64,000 bases of DNA from positions 1 through 64,000 of the forward strand of contig CAJTLY010000002.1 of assembly GCA_910577095.1 (NCBI GenBank). The letters run 5' to 3'. Each line of letters begins with the position of its first letter. Within the stretch, counting starts at the first letter, position 1. This document shows positions 17,739 to 27,742 of this stretch, piece after piece. The notes under the pieces are model-generated. The model saw nothing but the letters and a program-made list of their open reading frames with translations. It searched no databases and was not told the DNA's origin. Position numbers and translations under genes: made by a program. The stretch is from an uncultured Alphaproteobacteria bacterium (GTDB lineage: Bacteria; Pseudomonadota; Alphaproteobacteria; RF32; CAG-239).

Positions 17739-18806
17739 TCAAAGTTCTCCGCTTAAAAATTCGCTGAAAAACTCATTGAGCAGCAAATGCGCGCTGCCGT
17801 CCTCGCGGATTGCCCGCGCGACAAACGAGCGCAGACGGTTTTTCGGCACATAAATACGGAAGTTGCGCGGTGCCGTACCGTCGGCGCCGATAACGCCGTC
17901 AAGCAGAAAGTCTTCTTCAATATACGGCGAAAGAATAATTTCCATGTTGGCAAAGCGGACAATACTGCGCGGCGGTACCCGCAGCTCGGGACGGGTAATA
18001 ATATTCAACTGCCCTTCCAGCCCCGGAATGCTGTCCATCTGGTTATAATTGAGAAAACGCACCTTGTTATATTCGCCGCCGTCCGAACTGACGGTACAGG
18101 ACAAATAAAGCTCGCGGGCAATCACGTTGCTCTGATTATGGCCGCGTACCGCAAAACTGATTTTCAGATATTTTTCCGGAGGCGAATCAATGCTGCTGGG
18201 ATACAGAATATCGGCTTCGCTGTTTTCCAGAACCGCCAGCTGTTTGTCGGTCAGCATCAAATCGATCTCCGCCTGCGGCCGGCGACCGAACATCCCTGCC
18301 AGCACCGAATAAGGCGCCGGAACATTGTTGGAGCCTGAACGAATATAAAAATTGTTGCCGATGGTGGTCATCAGCGGCGCCACTTCCGACTTCGGAATAT
18401 AAGTGGCGACAAAACCGTCCCCGTTCTCGTCAACACTGACAATATGGTTGCGTACCCGGTTGTGGCTGGGGATTGTGCAACCGGAAATTGCATTTTCCAG
18501 CCAGCTTAAAAAACGATGCACGTTTTGCACTTTCATTTTGGCACGCGCAACGTCTCCGACCTCAATATTGCGAGAGCATTCCACTCCCCATATCAGCACC
18601 CCGCCCTCGGAATTTCCGAATCCCGAAATCGCTTTGGCCAGATTGCGGCGATCGTCTTTATGAAGCGCCGTTCCGTTTTTGCCCGAAGAATCGGCGCGTT
18701 TAAAGTCGAGGAACAATTCTTCCGTCTGCGAATTGACAATATATTCGTCAATCGCTTCCTCTCCGAAATAAATCAGTTTTTGAAAAATATCCTCGGCGCG
18801 CGACAT
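17739..18806 (-). CDS. AlbA_2 (Schlafen-type) domain protein, 355 aa
   Basis: The N-terminal AlbA_2 domain (about 20-150) has E-x-x-x-[26 protein letters not shown] and a further [10 protein letters not shown]. The rest (about 190-355) is a beta-rich domain without recognisable motif. Related proteins are nucleic-acid or ATP-binding regulators or defence proteins. Start at 18806 with GGAGGAA upstream. Coupled to rnhA. Confidence 0.75.
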   Translation of the reverse strand: MSRAEDIFQKLIYFGEEAIDEYIVNSQTEELFLDFKRADSSGKNGTALHKDDRRNLAKAISGFGNSEGGVLIWGVECSRNIEVGDVARAKMKVQNVHRFLSWLENAISGCTIPSHNRVRNHIVSVDENGDGFVATYIPKSEVAPLMTTIGNNFYIRSGSNNVPAPYSVLAGMFGRRPQAEIDLMLTDKQLAVLENSEADILYPSSIDSPPEKYLKISFAVRGHNQSNVIARELYLSCTVSSDGGEYNKVRFLNYNQMDSIPGLEGQLNIITRPELRVPPRSIVRFANMEIILSPYIEEDFLLDGVIGADGTAPRNFRIYVPKNRLRSFVARAIREDGSAHLLLNEFFSEFLSGEL

Positions 18807-18874
18807 GGCCTTCCTCCGTTGCCTGTTATCTTTTCCCGGACAGTATAGCGGGGAAATCTTAATTTTGATATAAT

Positions 18875-20140
18875 TTATTTTGCTTTCAGCATTGCGCAAA
18901 GTTCCTCATACCCGCAGTGGCCGCCGATATTGCCGACCAGAGCGTAAGTCGGCCGCGAAGAAAAGATATCAGTCGCACTGTTACGAATATCCTCAATCCC
19001 CACCTCGTCGATTTTGCGGATTGTTTCGGCAATCGGAATCGAACGGTTAAACAACAACAACTGGCGCGCCAACTTTTCCGACACCGCCGACGAACTTTCC
19101 AACGACATCATGATCGCCGACTTCACCTGAGCCTTGGCACGTTTCAGTTCGGTTTCGCTGACCGGATGTTCGGCAATCTTTTTAATCTCGTCGGCAATCA
19201 CCGGCAGCATTTTGTTAACCTGCTCGTTATCGGTCGCGGCAGCAATTCCGGTAAAACCGGCACCGGTATAGAAAGTCGGAAAACTGTAAATCGAATAAAC
19301 CAAACCACGCTTTTCACGAATTTCCTGAAACAACCGCGACGACATCCCGCCGCCCAAAATCGTTGACATCAGCATTGCCGCATAATAACGGTCATCAACA
19401 TACGAATAGCCGTCAAAACCCAAAACCACCTGAGCTTGTTCCGTATCACGCATTTCGGCAAAATACCCCCCGGTATAAAGCTGCCGGTCCGCCACAAACG
19501 ACGTTTTGGGCTGAAGACCGCCCAGCCTTTTTTTCACCATCTCGACCAACGACCGGTGATCAATGTTGCCGACCGCGCAAAAAACCATATTTTCGGCAGC
19601 ATAATTGGTACTCATATACTGCCGCAGCTCTCGGGCACCGAAACTGCGCACCCGTTCCGCGGTTCCGAGAATCGGACGTCCCATCGCCTGTCCGGCAAAG
19701 GCCTGCGCCTGCATATAATCAAAAACAATATCTCCCGGGTCATCATAAGTCTGTTTGATTTCCTGCACCACCACTTCACGCTCTTTAAGCAGTTCGTCTT
19801 CGGCAAATTGCGGCGAAGTAATCAACTCACACAGCACATCGACCGCCAACTCGGCATCGTCTTTCAGCATTTTGGCATAAAAAGCAGTAAATTCGCGGGA
19901 AGTGTAAGCGTTGGTCTGACCGCCGACGTTTTCGATATCTTCGGAAATTTCCGCCGCCGTACGGCTGGCGGTTCCCTTAAACACCATATGCTCCAAAAAA
20001 TGGGAAACGCCGTTATTGTCTTCCTGTTCACAGGCAGACCCGGTTTTGACCCAAATGCCGAGTGATACGGTTTCGTATTGAGGATATTTGAGACTGACCA
20101 CTCTTAATCCGTTTTGAAGAACGCTGATTTCCGGCTTCAT
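18875..20140 (-). CDS. M16 family zinc peptidase (processing-peptidase type), 421 aa
   Basis: The inverted zinc motif H47-F-L-E-H51 and a downstream Glu in K-E-R-E-V-V-V-Q-E-I about 75 residues later are complete. A second half has R-G-L-V-Y-S-I-Y-S-F with the R/Y pair. Length and motifs match bacterial relatives of mitochondrial processing peptidase beta found in Alphaproteobacteria. Substrate unknown. No signal peptide. The next gene starts 68 bp downstream. Confidence 0.93.
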   Translation of the reverse strand: MKPEISVLQNGLRVVSLKYPQYETVSLGIWVKTGSACEQEDNNGVSHFLEHMVFKGTASRTAAEISEDIENVGGQTNAYTSREFTAFYAKMLKDDAELAVDVLCELITSPQFAEDELLKEREVVVQEIKQTYDDPGDIVFDYMQAQAFAGQAMGRPILGTAERVRSFGARELRQYMSTNYAAENMVFCAVGNIDHRSLVEMVKKRLGGLQPKTSFVADRQLYTGGYFAEMRDTEQAQVVLGFDGYSYVDDRYYAAMLMSTILGGGMSSRLFQEIREKRGLVYSIYSFPTFYTGAGFTGIAAATDNEQVNKMLPVIADEIKKIAEHPVSETELKRAKAQVKSAIMMSLESSSAVSEKLARQLLLFNRSIPIAETIRKIDEVGIEDIRNSATDIFSSRPTYALVGNIGGHCGYEELCAMLKAK

Positions 20141-20414
20141 ATGTTTTTCCCTTTTCGGTTAGTTATAAGTATTATGTGGTGTAACACATATTTGACAACC
20201 CCGTCAAGCCCTGCAACTGTTTATTGTCGCTTTGACTTTTTCATTACAGCCAACGGCGGGAACTCGGACGGCTCGAACCGGAATCGGCCTCCCCTGCTTT
20301 TGGACAGGCGCCTGAACCGACATCCGGCTTACTATACTATTTTTATCCCGTCACGATAAGCTTCAACATCTTCGTTAGTATAGTATTTGGCCCCACGGGC
20401 GGGAAAATGCAGAC

Positions 20415-21407
20415 CTACTTGTTCTTAATTCGAAATATTGGGATAAAGCCGAACAGATAAAAACGAAAATCGCCGTTGGTGCAGCGTTTTCTTTTCCACA
20501 AAGGCACACAACCGAACAAATTGTAACTGGTGATGCCGCCCTGAGGACGGATGCCGGCCGTCCGACTGCGGTTGAGAGAAATATCCCGATACGGAGACTG
20601 CCGGTAATAAGCATCCCACAAATCGCCGAAAGTTCCGTTGACCACTTTCCAGGGGCGGGTTCCGCTTTCTCCGGCAAAATGAATAATCGCCGCATCGTTT
20701 TGCATTTCGTTTTCATCATCATATTCCACACCGTAAAAACGATTAATTTCGCTTTGTGAAAAACGATGCATCCGGTATTGCGGGATCATTGCGTTATATC
20801 TTACGTCAAGCCACTTGACCCGGTCTTTGAAAACGAAGTTGAAGGCATCCTGATCCATACATTTCCACTGCGGATTTTCTCTTTTGGCCTTTTCCAGTTT
20901 TACCGGATAATCACCGCGCCGCAACCCGGCAAGATCCAGCAGCATGACGCCGGAATTGAAATAATTTTCGGTACCGAGAATATCGTTGAAATGAAGCTTC
21001 ATCTCACCGCCCATGTCACGCACCGCCGCAATCAGGCAGCCTTCCATGTCAACATTAAACAGTTCTTCCAGATCCTCGCGCACCAGAATATCGCCGTCTA
21101 TGTACAAAATCCGGTCACAATCAATAATGTTGGGAACATCAAACTTCAGCGCCGCCGCCTGAGAAACATGCGTTTTAACCATAATAGATTCATATTTCGC
21201 AATATCCGTTTCGATAAAGTCGATCACAACCCGCTCTCCGGCCAGCTTCTCCAACTGTCTGCGGTTAAAATTGCTGATATTGTTAACCAGCAGATAAAAA
21301 TGGTAAACTGACGTAGCTTTTTTATGACAAATCGCCGATGTAATTGCAACCGCCGTCGGAATTACATAGTTATTATCCGTAATCATGCAAATATTAATTT
21401 CTGCCAT
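20415..21407 (-). CDS. Glycosyltransferase family 8 (LgtC/RfaJ-like), 330 aa
   Basis: N-terminal I-N-I-C-M-I-T-D-N-N-Y nucleotide-sugar site, the D-x-D motif in Y-I-D-G-D-I-L-V, N-S-G-V-M-L-L-D-L, D-Q-D-A-F-N and H-F-A-G (about 230). GT8 enzymes add galactose or glucose from UDP-sugar to LPS. Start at 21407 by similarity; an upstream frame to 21488 is not needed. C-terminal about 50 residues resemble the tails of gut bacterial GT8 proteins. Confidence 0.88.
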   Translation of the reverse strand: MAEINICMITDNNYVIPTAVAITSAICHKKATSVYHFYLLVNNISNFNRRQLEKLAGERVVIDFIETDIAKYESIMVKTHVSQAAALKFDVPNIIDCDRILYIDGDILVREDLEELFNVDMEGCLIAAVRDMGGEMKLHFNDILGTENYFNSGVMLLDLAGLRRGDYPVKLEKAKRENPQWKCMDQDAFNFVFKDRVKWLDVRYNAMIPQYRMHRFSQSEINRFYGVEYDDENEMQNDAAIIHFAGESGTRPWKVVNGTFGDLWDAYYRQSPYRDISLNRSRTAGIRPQGGITSYNLFGCVPLWKRKRCTNGDFRFYLFGFIPIFRIKNK

Positions 21408-21534
21408 TTGTATTCCTATCCTAATATTAGTAAAAGGTACTTTAATACAGTACACCGACAAATTCAAGCTGTTTTCGCTTAACGGCACAGACTATCCTTG
21501 CCGAGACCGAGGCTTTTCCCGGTTTCTATAAATA

Positions 21535-21566
21535 AAAACGCCTTTTGCAAAAGGCGTTTTTATTTT
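21535..21566 (-). terminator. Terminator of the glycyl-tRNA synthetase gene
   Basis: Perfect inverted repeat AAAACGCCTTTTGCAAAAGGCGTTTT with T-runs on both strands. Confidence 0.85.
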
Positions 21567-21572
21567 TGATAT

Positions 21573-22937
21573 TTACAAAAAGTATTCACGCAGATAATTC
21601 GGCAGATCAGCAATATTGACCCGATGCTGTTCCATGGTATCGCGGTCCCGAACCGTTACCGATTCCGGTTGATTTTCTATCGTCTCAAAATCCACCGTCA
21701 GACACAACGGCGTGCCGATTTCGTCATGGCGGCGATAGGCTTTGCCGATATTGCCGGTATTTTCCAACGCAACGCGGCCGATACCCAGTTTAAGCAGATT
21801 TTGTTTAATCTGATGACATTTGGCCATAATCTGCTCATTGTTCTTTTTAAGCGGAATAACCGCAACCTTAATCGGCGCCAGATGTTTTTTCAGCTTCAGA
21901 ACAATGCGGCTGTTGCCGTCGCCCAGATCCTCTTCGGTATAAGCTTCGGTCATCACCGCCAGCACGCCGCGGTCTACCCCCATGGAAGGCTCAATCACAA
22001 ACGGGACCACCCAACGGTTGCTTTCGTCATCACGAATACACAGCTTTTGCGTCGATTCCGGATTCTCGTGGCAATGAGACGTTAAATTCAGTTCATCCTG
22101 GCCTTTGGTATGGTTGCCGAGGTCATAATCGGTGCGGTTGGCAATCCCCTCCAACTCTTCCATACCGTGAGGAAAACGGTATTCGATATCATAGGTGGCT
22201 TTAGAGTAATGGGCCAGATCTTCTTTCGGCGTGGTGTAAATATTCATGTTTTCGCGCACCAGCCCCTGATCCAACCACCATTTTATGCGGTTTTCTTTCC
22301 AAATTTCGTGCCATTTTTCATCTTCGCCGGGCATAACAAAATATTCCAGTTCCGCCTGCTCAAATTCACGCACCCGAAAGATGAAATTGCGCGGCGTGAT
22401 TTCGTTGCGAAAAGATTTTCCGATCTGGGCAATCCCAAACGGCAGCTTGCGCGACGTCGCGTCGACAACGTTCTTAAACTGAGTAAAAATCGCCTGAGCT
22501 GTTTCCGGACGCAGATATCCGAACGACGAACCGTCGTCAACCGGCCCGATTGCGGTTTTAAACATCAGGTTAAACGGACGCGGTTCCGTCAGATCGGTCG
22601 AACCGCAGTTCGGACATTTTCCGTCCTTGATATGGTCGGCGCGAAAACGTCCCTTGCACTTACGACAGTCGGTCATCGGATCGGAAAAAGTGTCTTCATG
22701 CCCCGAATAGTGCAGCACCTTTTGATTAGTCAGAACAGCAGCATCAAGTCCTTCGACATCGTCACGTTCGTAAACCATTGCTTTCCACCAGGCGGCCTTA
22801 AGATTGTTTTTCAGTTCAACCCCCAGCGGACCGTAATCGTATACCCCCTGCAAACCGCCGTAAATATCGGCGTTCTGAAAAATAAAACCGCGGCGTTTGC
22901 ATAAGGATACCAACTGATCCATCGATGTTGCAGGCAT
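21573..22937 (-). CDS. glyQS: Glycyl-tRNA synthetase, single-chain dimeric type, 454 aa
   Basis: Class II motifs: the N-terminal [14 protein letters not shown] and Y-D-Y-G-P-L-G, a Cys4 insertion (C-R-K-C ... C-P-N-C), motif 2 F-R-N-E-I-T-P-R-N and motif 3 region [10 protein letters not shown]-terminal anticodon domain (about 355-454). This is the alpha2 form of archaea, eukaryotes and many Firmicutes, while most Proteobacteria use the GlyQ/GlyS tetramer. Cytoplasmic, charges tRNA-Gly. Confidence 0.96.
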   Translation of the reverse strand: MPATSMDQLVSLCKRRGFIFQNADIYGGLQGVYDYGPLGVELKNNLKAAWWKAMVYERDDVEGLDAAVLTNQKVLHYSGHEDTFSDPMTDCRKCKGRFRADHIKDGKCPNCGSTDLTEPRPFNLMFKTAIGPVDDGSSFGYLRPETAQAIFTQFKNVVDATSRKLPFGIAQIGKSFRNEITPRNFIFRVREFEQAELEYFVMPGEDEKWHEIWKENRIKWWLDQGLVRENMNIYTTPKEDLAHYSKATYDIEYRFPHGMEELEGIANRTDYDLGNHTKGQDELNLTSHCHENPESTQKLCIRDDESNRWVVPFVIEPSMGVDRGVLAVMTEAYTEEDLGDGNSRIVLKLKKHLAPIKVAVIPLKKNNEQIMAKCHQIKQNLLKLGIGRVALENTGNIGKAYRRHDEIGTPLCLTVDFETIENQPESVTVRDRDTMEQHRVNIADLPNYLREYFL

Positions 22938-23036
22938 TGCTTTTGTCCTTCCGATAAAGATAAATGTTATTGATTAATTACTTTCTTTGTCTTATAAAAT
23001 ATCTCTGTAAAAATAGCAAGCGGAGATAATAGAAAG

Positions 23037-23891
23037 ATGGCAAAAAAAGTTAAAGTAGCCCTGATTTACGACTTTGACGGAACCTTGAGCACCACCGATA
23101 TGCAAAACTACGGACTGATTCCCACGTTCGGAATGTCCTGCAAAACATTTTGGAACAAAGCCAACACTTTCGGCGACCAAAACATGATGGAACAAATCAC
23201 CAGTTCAATGTATTATGTTTACAAAACGGCCAAAGACAAAAAAATTCCTCTGACACGGGAGCTTTTCTACGAATGCGGCCGGAGCATCCGCTTTTTTGAA
23301 GGGGTCGAAAACTGGTTTGAACGCATCAACCATTACGGCGATATGCTGGAACTGGACATTGAACACTATGTCATCTCCGCCGGATACGAAGAGATTATCG
23401 AAGGTTGTTCCATTCGCAAATTCTTTAAGGAAGTATACGGATGCGCTTATGCTTACGATGAAAAAGGCGAGGCGGTCTGGCCGGCCCGGGTGGTTAACTA
23501 TTCCACCAAAACGCAATATCTTTCCAAAATTAACAAGGGGCTTGGGAAACTGGACGATCGCGGCGTTAACGAATTTATGCCGGATCACGAGCGCCCGATA
23601 CCGCTGTCACGCATGATTTATTTCGGCGACGGAATGACGGATATCCCTTCGATGCGACTGGTCAAAAAAGGCGGCGGCTATTCGATCGCGGTCTATAAAC
23701 CCAAAAGCCAGGACAAGAGAAAAGCCATTCAGATTTTGAAAGACGACCGGGTTAATTTTGCCCTGCCGGCAGACTATCGCGAAGACAGCCAGATTGATAC
23801 CGTTATCAAAACTATCTTAGTCAAACTTGCGACCGAACGCGACCTGGAAATTCTGCAAGAAAAAGAAGAAAAGAAGAAGTTGGGCAACTGA
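23037..23891 (+). CDS. HAD-superfamily hydrolase, 284 aa
   Basis: Motif I Y-D12-F-D14-G-T-L-S, motif II I-S-A-G-Y, and the motif IV G-D-G-M-T-D-I-P region are present, so a Mg-dependent phosphatase of the phosphoserine-phosphatase-like branch is likely. The C-terminal tail (about 255-284) is a charged coiled-coil with K/E runs. Substrate unknown. Divergent from glyQS. Confidence 0.85.
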   Translation: MAKKVKVALIYDFDGTLSTTDMQNYGLIPTFGMSCKTFWNKANTFGDQNMMEQITSSMYYVYKTAKDKKIPLTRELFYECGRSIRFFEGVENWFERINHYGDMLELDIEHYVISAGYEEIIEGCSIRKFFKEVYGCAYAYDEKGEAVWPARVVNYSTKTQYLSKINKGLGKLDDRGVNEFMPDHERPIPLSRMIYFGDGMTDIPSMRLVKKGGGYSIAVYKPKSQDKRKAIQILKDDRVNFALPADYREDSQIDTVIKTILVKLATERDLEILQEKEEKKKLGN

Positions 23892-23995
23892 CATTCTTTT
23901 CTTCAAAACAAAACCTTATAAAATCAAAATGCTTAGGAATAAGGGAAAACCCGAATATTCGGTTTTAACCTGCATATCAAAAAGATTTAGTCGTA

Positions 23996-24023
23996 TTGAA
24001 AGAGAGCATTTCATGACTAAATT
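23996..24023 (+). promoter_or_regulatory. Predicted promoter of the candidate small RNA
   Basis: TTGAAA (23996-24001), 16-base spacer, TAAATT (24018-24023). It predicts a start near 24028-24030, exactly where the first stem begins. Confidence 0.5.
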
Positions 24024-24027
24024 AAAC

Positions 24028-24158
24028 GTATCCAAGGACAGGAACCTGTATTTTAGAATATAAGTTGCTGTTATGCGGATACTTTTCAACAGCAGCTGAT
24101 ATTTGTATACAGGTGTTGTTTTAAAGGGAGAGAGCCGGTTTCGACCGGCTCTTTTTTT
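24028..24158 (+). ncRNA. Candidate small RNA, about 130 nt
   Basis: Three successive stems fit one transcript: GTATCC (24028-24033) with GGATAC (24077-24082) enclosing a smaller ACAG/CTGT hairpin; AACAGCAGCTG (24088-24098) with CAGGTGTTGTT (24110-24120), 10 of 11 pairs with one G-U; and the terminator stem at 24131-24152. It has its own promoter just upstream and no open frame of note. It does not match SRP RNA, 6S or tmRNA by eye. Alternative: a long 3' UTR of the HAD gene. Confidence 0.5.
24131..24158 (+). terminator. Strong terminator of the small RNA
   Basis: AGAGCCGGT-TTCG-ACCGGCTCT, 9-bp perfect stem, then seven T. Confidence 0.9.
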
Positions 24159-24412
24159 AGACTTGAACTGACCGACACGATAACCACCAAACAAATTTAA
24201 CATGCTCAGCCCCGGATTTTCAAGACACCCGCCAGGCGCCGTTGGTGAATTTTTTTTAGCGATCTGACAAAAGCTTACGGTCGTCCGTTTGGAGCCGCAG
24301 GCGTCTTTAGTTATATTCAGCGCGGTTAACAATTGATACCAGCGGTTATATTTTACCCTGAAACAAAATATGTTCAAAATATCAAAATTTTTTACTTTTT
24401 TACAAAAAACTC
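24159..24412. other. Gap without a gene between the small RNA and tRNA-Gln
   Basis: I see no credible open frame. A compact CG-rich hairpin at 24225-24246, followed by eight T, could be a second terminator. The rest becomes very AT-rich toward the tRNA promoter. Confidence 0.4.
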
Positions 24413-24441
24413 TTGCCAACAAAAAAAATTTAGCATAAATA
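24413..24441 (+). promoter_or_regulatory. Promoter of tRNA-Gln
   Basis: TTGCCA (24413-24418), 17-base spacer, TAAATA (24436-24441), about 50 bp before the mature tRNA. Confidence 0.6.
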
Positions 24442-24489
24442 TAGCACAGAATTTGTGTTTTCTAAACAGAATACCCAAATCCCTTTCGT

Positions 24490-24564
24490 TGGGGTGTAGC
24501 CAAGTGGTAAGGCAACGGTTTTTGGTATCGTCATTCGTTGGTTCGAATCCAGCCACCCCAGCCA
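24490..24564 (+). tRNA. tRNA-Gln (anticodon TTG)
   Basis: Acceptor TGGGGTG pairs with CACCCCA, the variant T1 of tRNA-Gln; anticodon stem ACGGT/ATCGT with loop TTTTGGT and anticodon TTG; T-loop TTCGAAT; discriminator G and encoded CCA. It lies at the left edge of an accessory region, a usual integration point. Confidence 0.93.
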
Positions 24565-24570
24565 CAACTT

Positions 24571-24600
24571 CCCTAAATACTTGTATTTAGGGATTATTTT
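24571..24600 (+). terminator. Terminator of tRNA-Gln
   Basis: CCCTAAATAC (24571-24580) and GTATTTAGGG (24583-24592), then ATTATTTTTTT. Confidence 0.85.
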
Positions 24601-24908
24601 TTTGGGATTTTTGCAAAAATGCACTGTTTTTCCGACTGTGACACAAGGGGGTGACACAGGTTTTGATGGAAAGAGTCGCAAATTACGCACAATCACACCT
24701 ACCTTATTAAACGAAACTCCACCTACTATATCAGGATAAGAATTCCCTCTTCTCTGCAATATCTGATTGCTCAAAAGCAGTTCTGCCATTCCCTTTGCTT
24801 TGATTTATACTTGATTGTCATTTCATTGCCCTGCGTTAATGTTTATAAAATAGCAAAAACCGTTTTCCTTTCAAAGTCAAATCATTAGAAATATTTCTCA
24901 CAAAAAAA
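24601..24908. other. Gap without a supported gene after tRNA-Gln
   Basis: Only short frames occur; one long minus-strand frame crosses the tRNA and is judged spurious. The AT content and its place between a tRNA and an accessory autotransporter suggest remnant mobile DNA, but I see no duplicate of the tRNA 3' end in the window. Confidence 0.3.
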
Positions 24909-24938
24909 CAGCCCCGAATAAAAAATATCCGGGGCTGC
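24909..24938 (-). terminator. Terminator of the second autotransporter
   Basis: CAGCCCCG pairs with CGGGGCTG around a 12-13-base AT loop; the minus strand continues with TTTTTTTG. Confidence 0.85.
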
Positions 24939-24959
24939 TTCGTTTGGATGATTTAACGC

Positions 24960-27713
24960 TTAAAATTTATACTTGGCGTTAATCAAGCCTGTATGGTCTT
25001 GGTAATCCTGACGGAATTTGCCTTCATAACCAAGCGAGAGTTCGACACTATCATTGACTTCCGCTGTTACACCGGCACCAAATTCCATACCGAAACGGTC
25101 AAGAGCTTCTCCATTTACGGTATAAGCAGAACCGTTTGCCAAAGTTACAACCGAATTAACATCATCGTTCATCAGGTCATAAGTGGCGGCAATGCGTGCT
25201 TCCGGTTTGATATTCATACCGTTAGACAACTCCCAAGATTTGCTGACTTTCGCTCCGATGACACCGGTTAAAATATCGCTGTCATTGGCAGAAACACGCT
25301 GATCGGCAGAATCTTTGTAAGCATCTTGTTTGATGTGAACATAACGCAATCCGGCTTCCGGTGTAATACCCAAGCCGTTGATGTTCATATCATAACCGGT
25401 CATTGCCTGCAAACCAAAGGTTTCGACATCATAGTCAGCTTTGACACCAACTCCGGCAACACTCTTCTTTTCTTCATAGTCAGACCAGCCGTAGGTTGCG
25501 ATACCGTTTACATACCAATTAGACGGTTTGTACTCACCATACAGGATGGCCGTATGTGTATCAACATCCGTATCACGCATGAAACCATCTATATCGGTGT
25601 GGGTATAAGCATAACCAATACCAACTTTGGTATCATCGGTTACAAACTTCTCAGCACCGAAGGCAATACCGTTAGAATCTGCATCAAAGCCCTTCGCCTT
25701 GGATGTATCGTCCAGTTTGGATTTATTAAACAAGCCCTGAACCCACATCGCACCACGTTTGAAAATATTGTCGCCGGAAGCCATACCTTCGCCACCGGTT
25801 GAGATTGAACCGCCGGTTAAACGGGTGCTGACTGCACCAAAGACCTGATTAGCTGTTTCAGTCTGGGTTTTCTGAACCATCGGAGCAACTTCCGGAGCAA
25901 CGGCAGTCAAAGCGTCAACATAAGCTTTCTGCCCAGCAGCACTGGTGCTGTTGGAAAGCTGTGCCAGTTTTTCCGTAACGGCGGCAGCAACCGGGGAGCT
26001 GTTTGAAGCATTGACGCTGTCCCATGCCTCGGCTGTTCCGGCATTATTGGCAGAACCACCGGCATCAACAACAGCATCCGTGGCAGAACCGACAGAAGTA
26101 ACTTCAAAAGTTCCGTCGCCATTGTCCGTAAATTCATAACGGGAATTTTGGCTTAGATTTGCAAATTTGCCTTCAACCTCTGCTTCGGCAGCATCGGCAC
26201 CGTTAAATAATTTAAAAGTAGCTGTTTCGCCTTTAGCCAAAGCGGCACTGTTTAAGGTCATATTCAAATTTGTGCCGTTTTCGCTGATTTTGATATAATT
26301 GGCTTTGATTTTGCCATAGGTATCTTTATCGGTTACGGTAAAGGCTAAAGTTGAATTATCGGCAAAAATGACACCTTCGCCATCGGCTTTATCACCGCTT
26401 GAATACAGTGTTTTGTCGCCAATATCCAGCGTTGCACCATTGCCGACCTGAACTGTCGTAATTGTATCAGTGGGCTCTTTGTCAAATGTCAGAGTTCCCT
26501 TGTTGATGGCTAAAATGTCTAAAGCTCCGATATCGCCGCTGATTGCATTATTTAAAGAGTGGCTGTTTTCAAAAATCAAGCTGACGTCTTCAACATTACC
26601 GTCAATTTTGGCGTTTGAGTTCTGAAAATGAATCTTGCCACGGTCATCACCGTTAATATTGGCAACTAACTTGCCGCCCAAATTAATTCTGGTATTGTTA
26701 TCATAAACATTAAGCGTGGCTTTCTGAGCCTGGCTCATATCTTCTGTAAACGCTTTGGCAAACAATGTAGAACCTGAAGCAATATTAAGCTCTGTCCCGT
26801 TAGCAATTTTTATATTGCCTACGGAAGATATTTCCGCAGAAGAGCCACTGACATTTACCGTCCCGCCAGTAATATTTATGTTGCCGCTTGCCGGTTTGCC
26901 GTCCTCGCTTTGATAATCACCGCCTCTTATTATTGACGAATCTTTAAGAGAGATTGTGCCGCCGCTGATATTTATATCACCAGTTTCTCCGTCATGGAAT
27001 ATTGCGGAACCGTTTTCCAACATAAACTCTCCACCGCTAATATCCAAATCTCCAGAATTTTCGCGTCCCAAAGAACTTTCATTCATTTTAAACGTACCGC
27101 CAGAAACAGTCATTGCAGCACCTTTCTGGGAATTGTCTCCGTCTGACATAGCCGGATAGGTACTGATATTGGAATCATTCATTTCAAATGTTCCGCCCGA
27201 AATATTAAATTGGCTGCCGTCATCAGCATTGCCATATATAAAGATTTCGCCAGTATCCAGCTTTATCGTGCCGCTGCTGATATCTGCTTCTTTAGCGTTC
27301 AGCGTTGAGCGCCATCCGGCTCCGTTCTCTTGTTTTAGCGTCAATTCTCCGCCCGTTTGGGTATATTTGCCGTCAACAAACATAAAAGGCTTTTCAGTCT
27401 CATCTGTCGCATCTGAATTGATTACCGACAAAGAGGCATTATCTGCCAGAGAGACATTTCCGCTAACATTCAAGGTTTTGGAAACATCGACCTCATCGGC
27501 TTCTTCTTCCACGATTGCCTGAGTTTTTACATCTAATGAGGCTGTTCCTGATAAATTTATGTCTCCCGAGTGTGAAAGCTGAGTATCCGAGCGCTCTACA
27601 ACATAGCTTCCCGATGTTAGATTGGTTGCATCCGCCGGAAGATTTTCCGCATAAGCATTATGGCCGCAAGTCAGCGCCACCAATGCCATTGTCATTAATA
27701 AAGTTTTTTTCAT
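24960..27713 (-). CDS. Autotransporter with I-S-G-G-T repeats, 917 aa
   Basis: Signal peptide (1-22, ending N-A-Y-A). The passenger (about 25-560) holds about ten I-S-G-G-(T/E)-F/I-x-L/M steps followed by S/N-rich turns, the pattern of a beta-helix. An Ala-rich helical linker spans about 585-650. C-terminal barrel (about 655-917) with I-N-A-K-Y-K-F end. Start at 27713: AAGGA lies 11 bases upstream, and the signal peptide begins there (alternative ATG 27725). Barrel end nearly identical in protein to the partial gene at 1-297. Likely surface adhesin or antigen. Confidence 0.92.
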   Translation of the reverse strand: MKKTLLMTMALVALTCGHNAYAENLPADATNLTSGSYVVERSDTQLSHSGDINLSGTASLDVKTQAIVEEEADEVDVSKTLNVSGNVSLADNASLSVINSDATDETEKPFMFVDGKYTQTGGELTLKQENGAGWRSTLNAKEADISSGTIKLDTGEIFIYGNADDGSQFNISGGTFEMNDSNISTYPAMSDGDNSQKGAAMTVSGGTFKMNESSLGRENSGDLDISGGEFMLENGSAIFHDGETGDINISGGTISLKDSSIIRGGDYQSEDGKPASGNINITGGTVNVSGSSAEISSVGNIKIANGTELNIASGSTLFAKAFTEDMSQAQKATLNVYDNNTRINLGGKLVANINGDDRGKIHFQNSNAKIDGNVEDVSLIFENSHSLNNAISGDIGALDILAINKGTLTFDKEPTDTITTVQVGNGATLDIGDKTLYSSGDKADGEGVIFADNSTLAFTVTDKDTYGKIKANYIKISENGTNLNMTLNSAALAKGETATFKLFNGADAAEAEVEGKFANLSQNSRYEFTDNGDGTFEVTSVGSATDAVVDAGGSANNAGTAEAWDSVNASNSSPVAAAVTEKLAQLSNSTSAAGQKAYVDALTAVAPEVAPMVQKTQTETANQVFGAVSTRLTGGSISTGGEGMASGDNIFKRGAMWVQGLFNKSKLDDTSKAKGFDADSNGIAFGAEKFVTDDTKVGIGYAYTHTDIDGFMRDTDVDTHTAILYGEYKPSNWYVNGIATYGWSDYEEKKSVAGVGVKADYDVETFGLQAMTGYDMNINGLGITPEAGLRYVHIKQDAYKDSADQRVSANDSDILTGVIGAKVSKSWELSNGMNIKPEARIAATYDLMNDDVNSVVTLANGSAYTVNGEALDRFGMEFGAGVTAEVNDSVELSLGYEGKFRQDYQDHTGLINAKYKF

Positions 27714-27730
27714 ACGATTAAACATCCTTG

Positions 27731-27742
27731 TTAACTAGTTAA
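27731..27742. promoter_or_regulatory. TTAACTAGTTAA palindrome before the autotransporter
   Basis: Perfect 12-bp palindrome 18 bp upstream of the start codon, overlapping the expected leader. It may be an operator; short AT-rich palindromes also arise by chance. Confidence 0.25.

Noticed and set aside
20255..20345. tRNA-like stretch with a TTCGA loop and an anticodon-like stem on the minus strand
   Set aside because: T-arm does not pair, the anticodon loop has eight bases and there is no acceptor end; not a tRNA gene.
24225..24258. Second hairpin with T-run after the small RNA
   Set aside because: Pairing is imperfect and no transcript is evident upstream; mentioned only in the gap note.
24430..24789. 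119-codon minus-strand frame across tRNA-Gln
   Set aside because: It is the antisense reading of the tRNA and its terminator, with no ribosome-binding site; a spurious frame.
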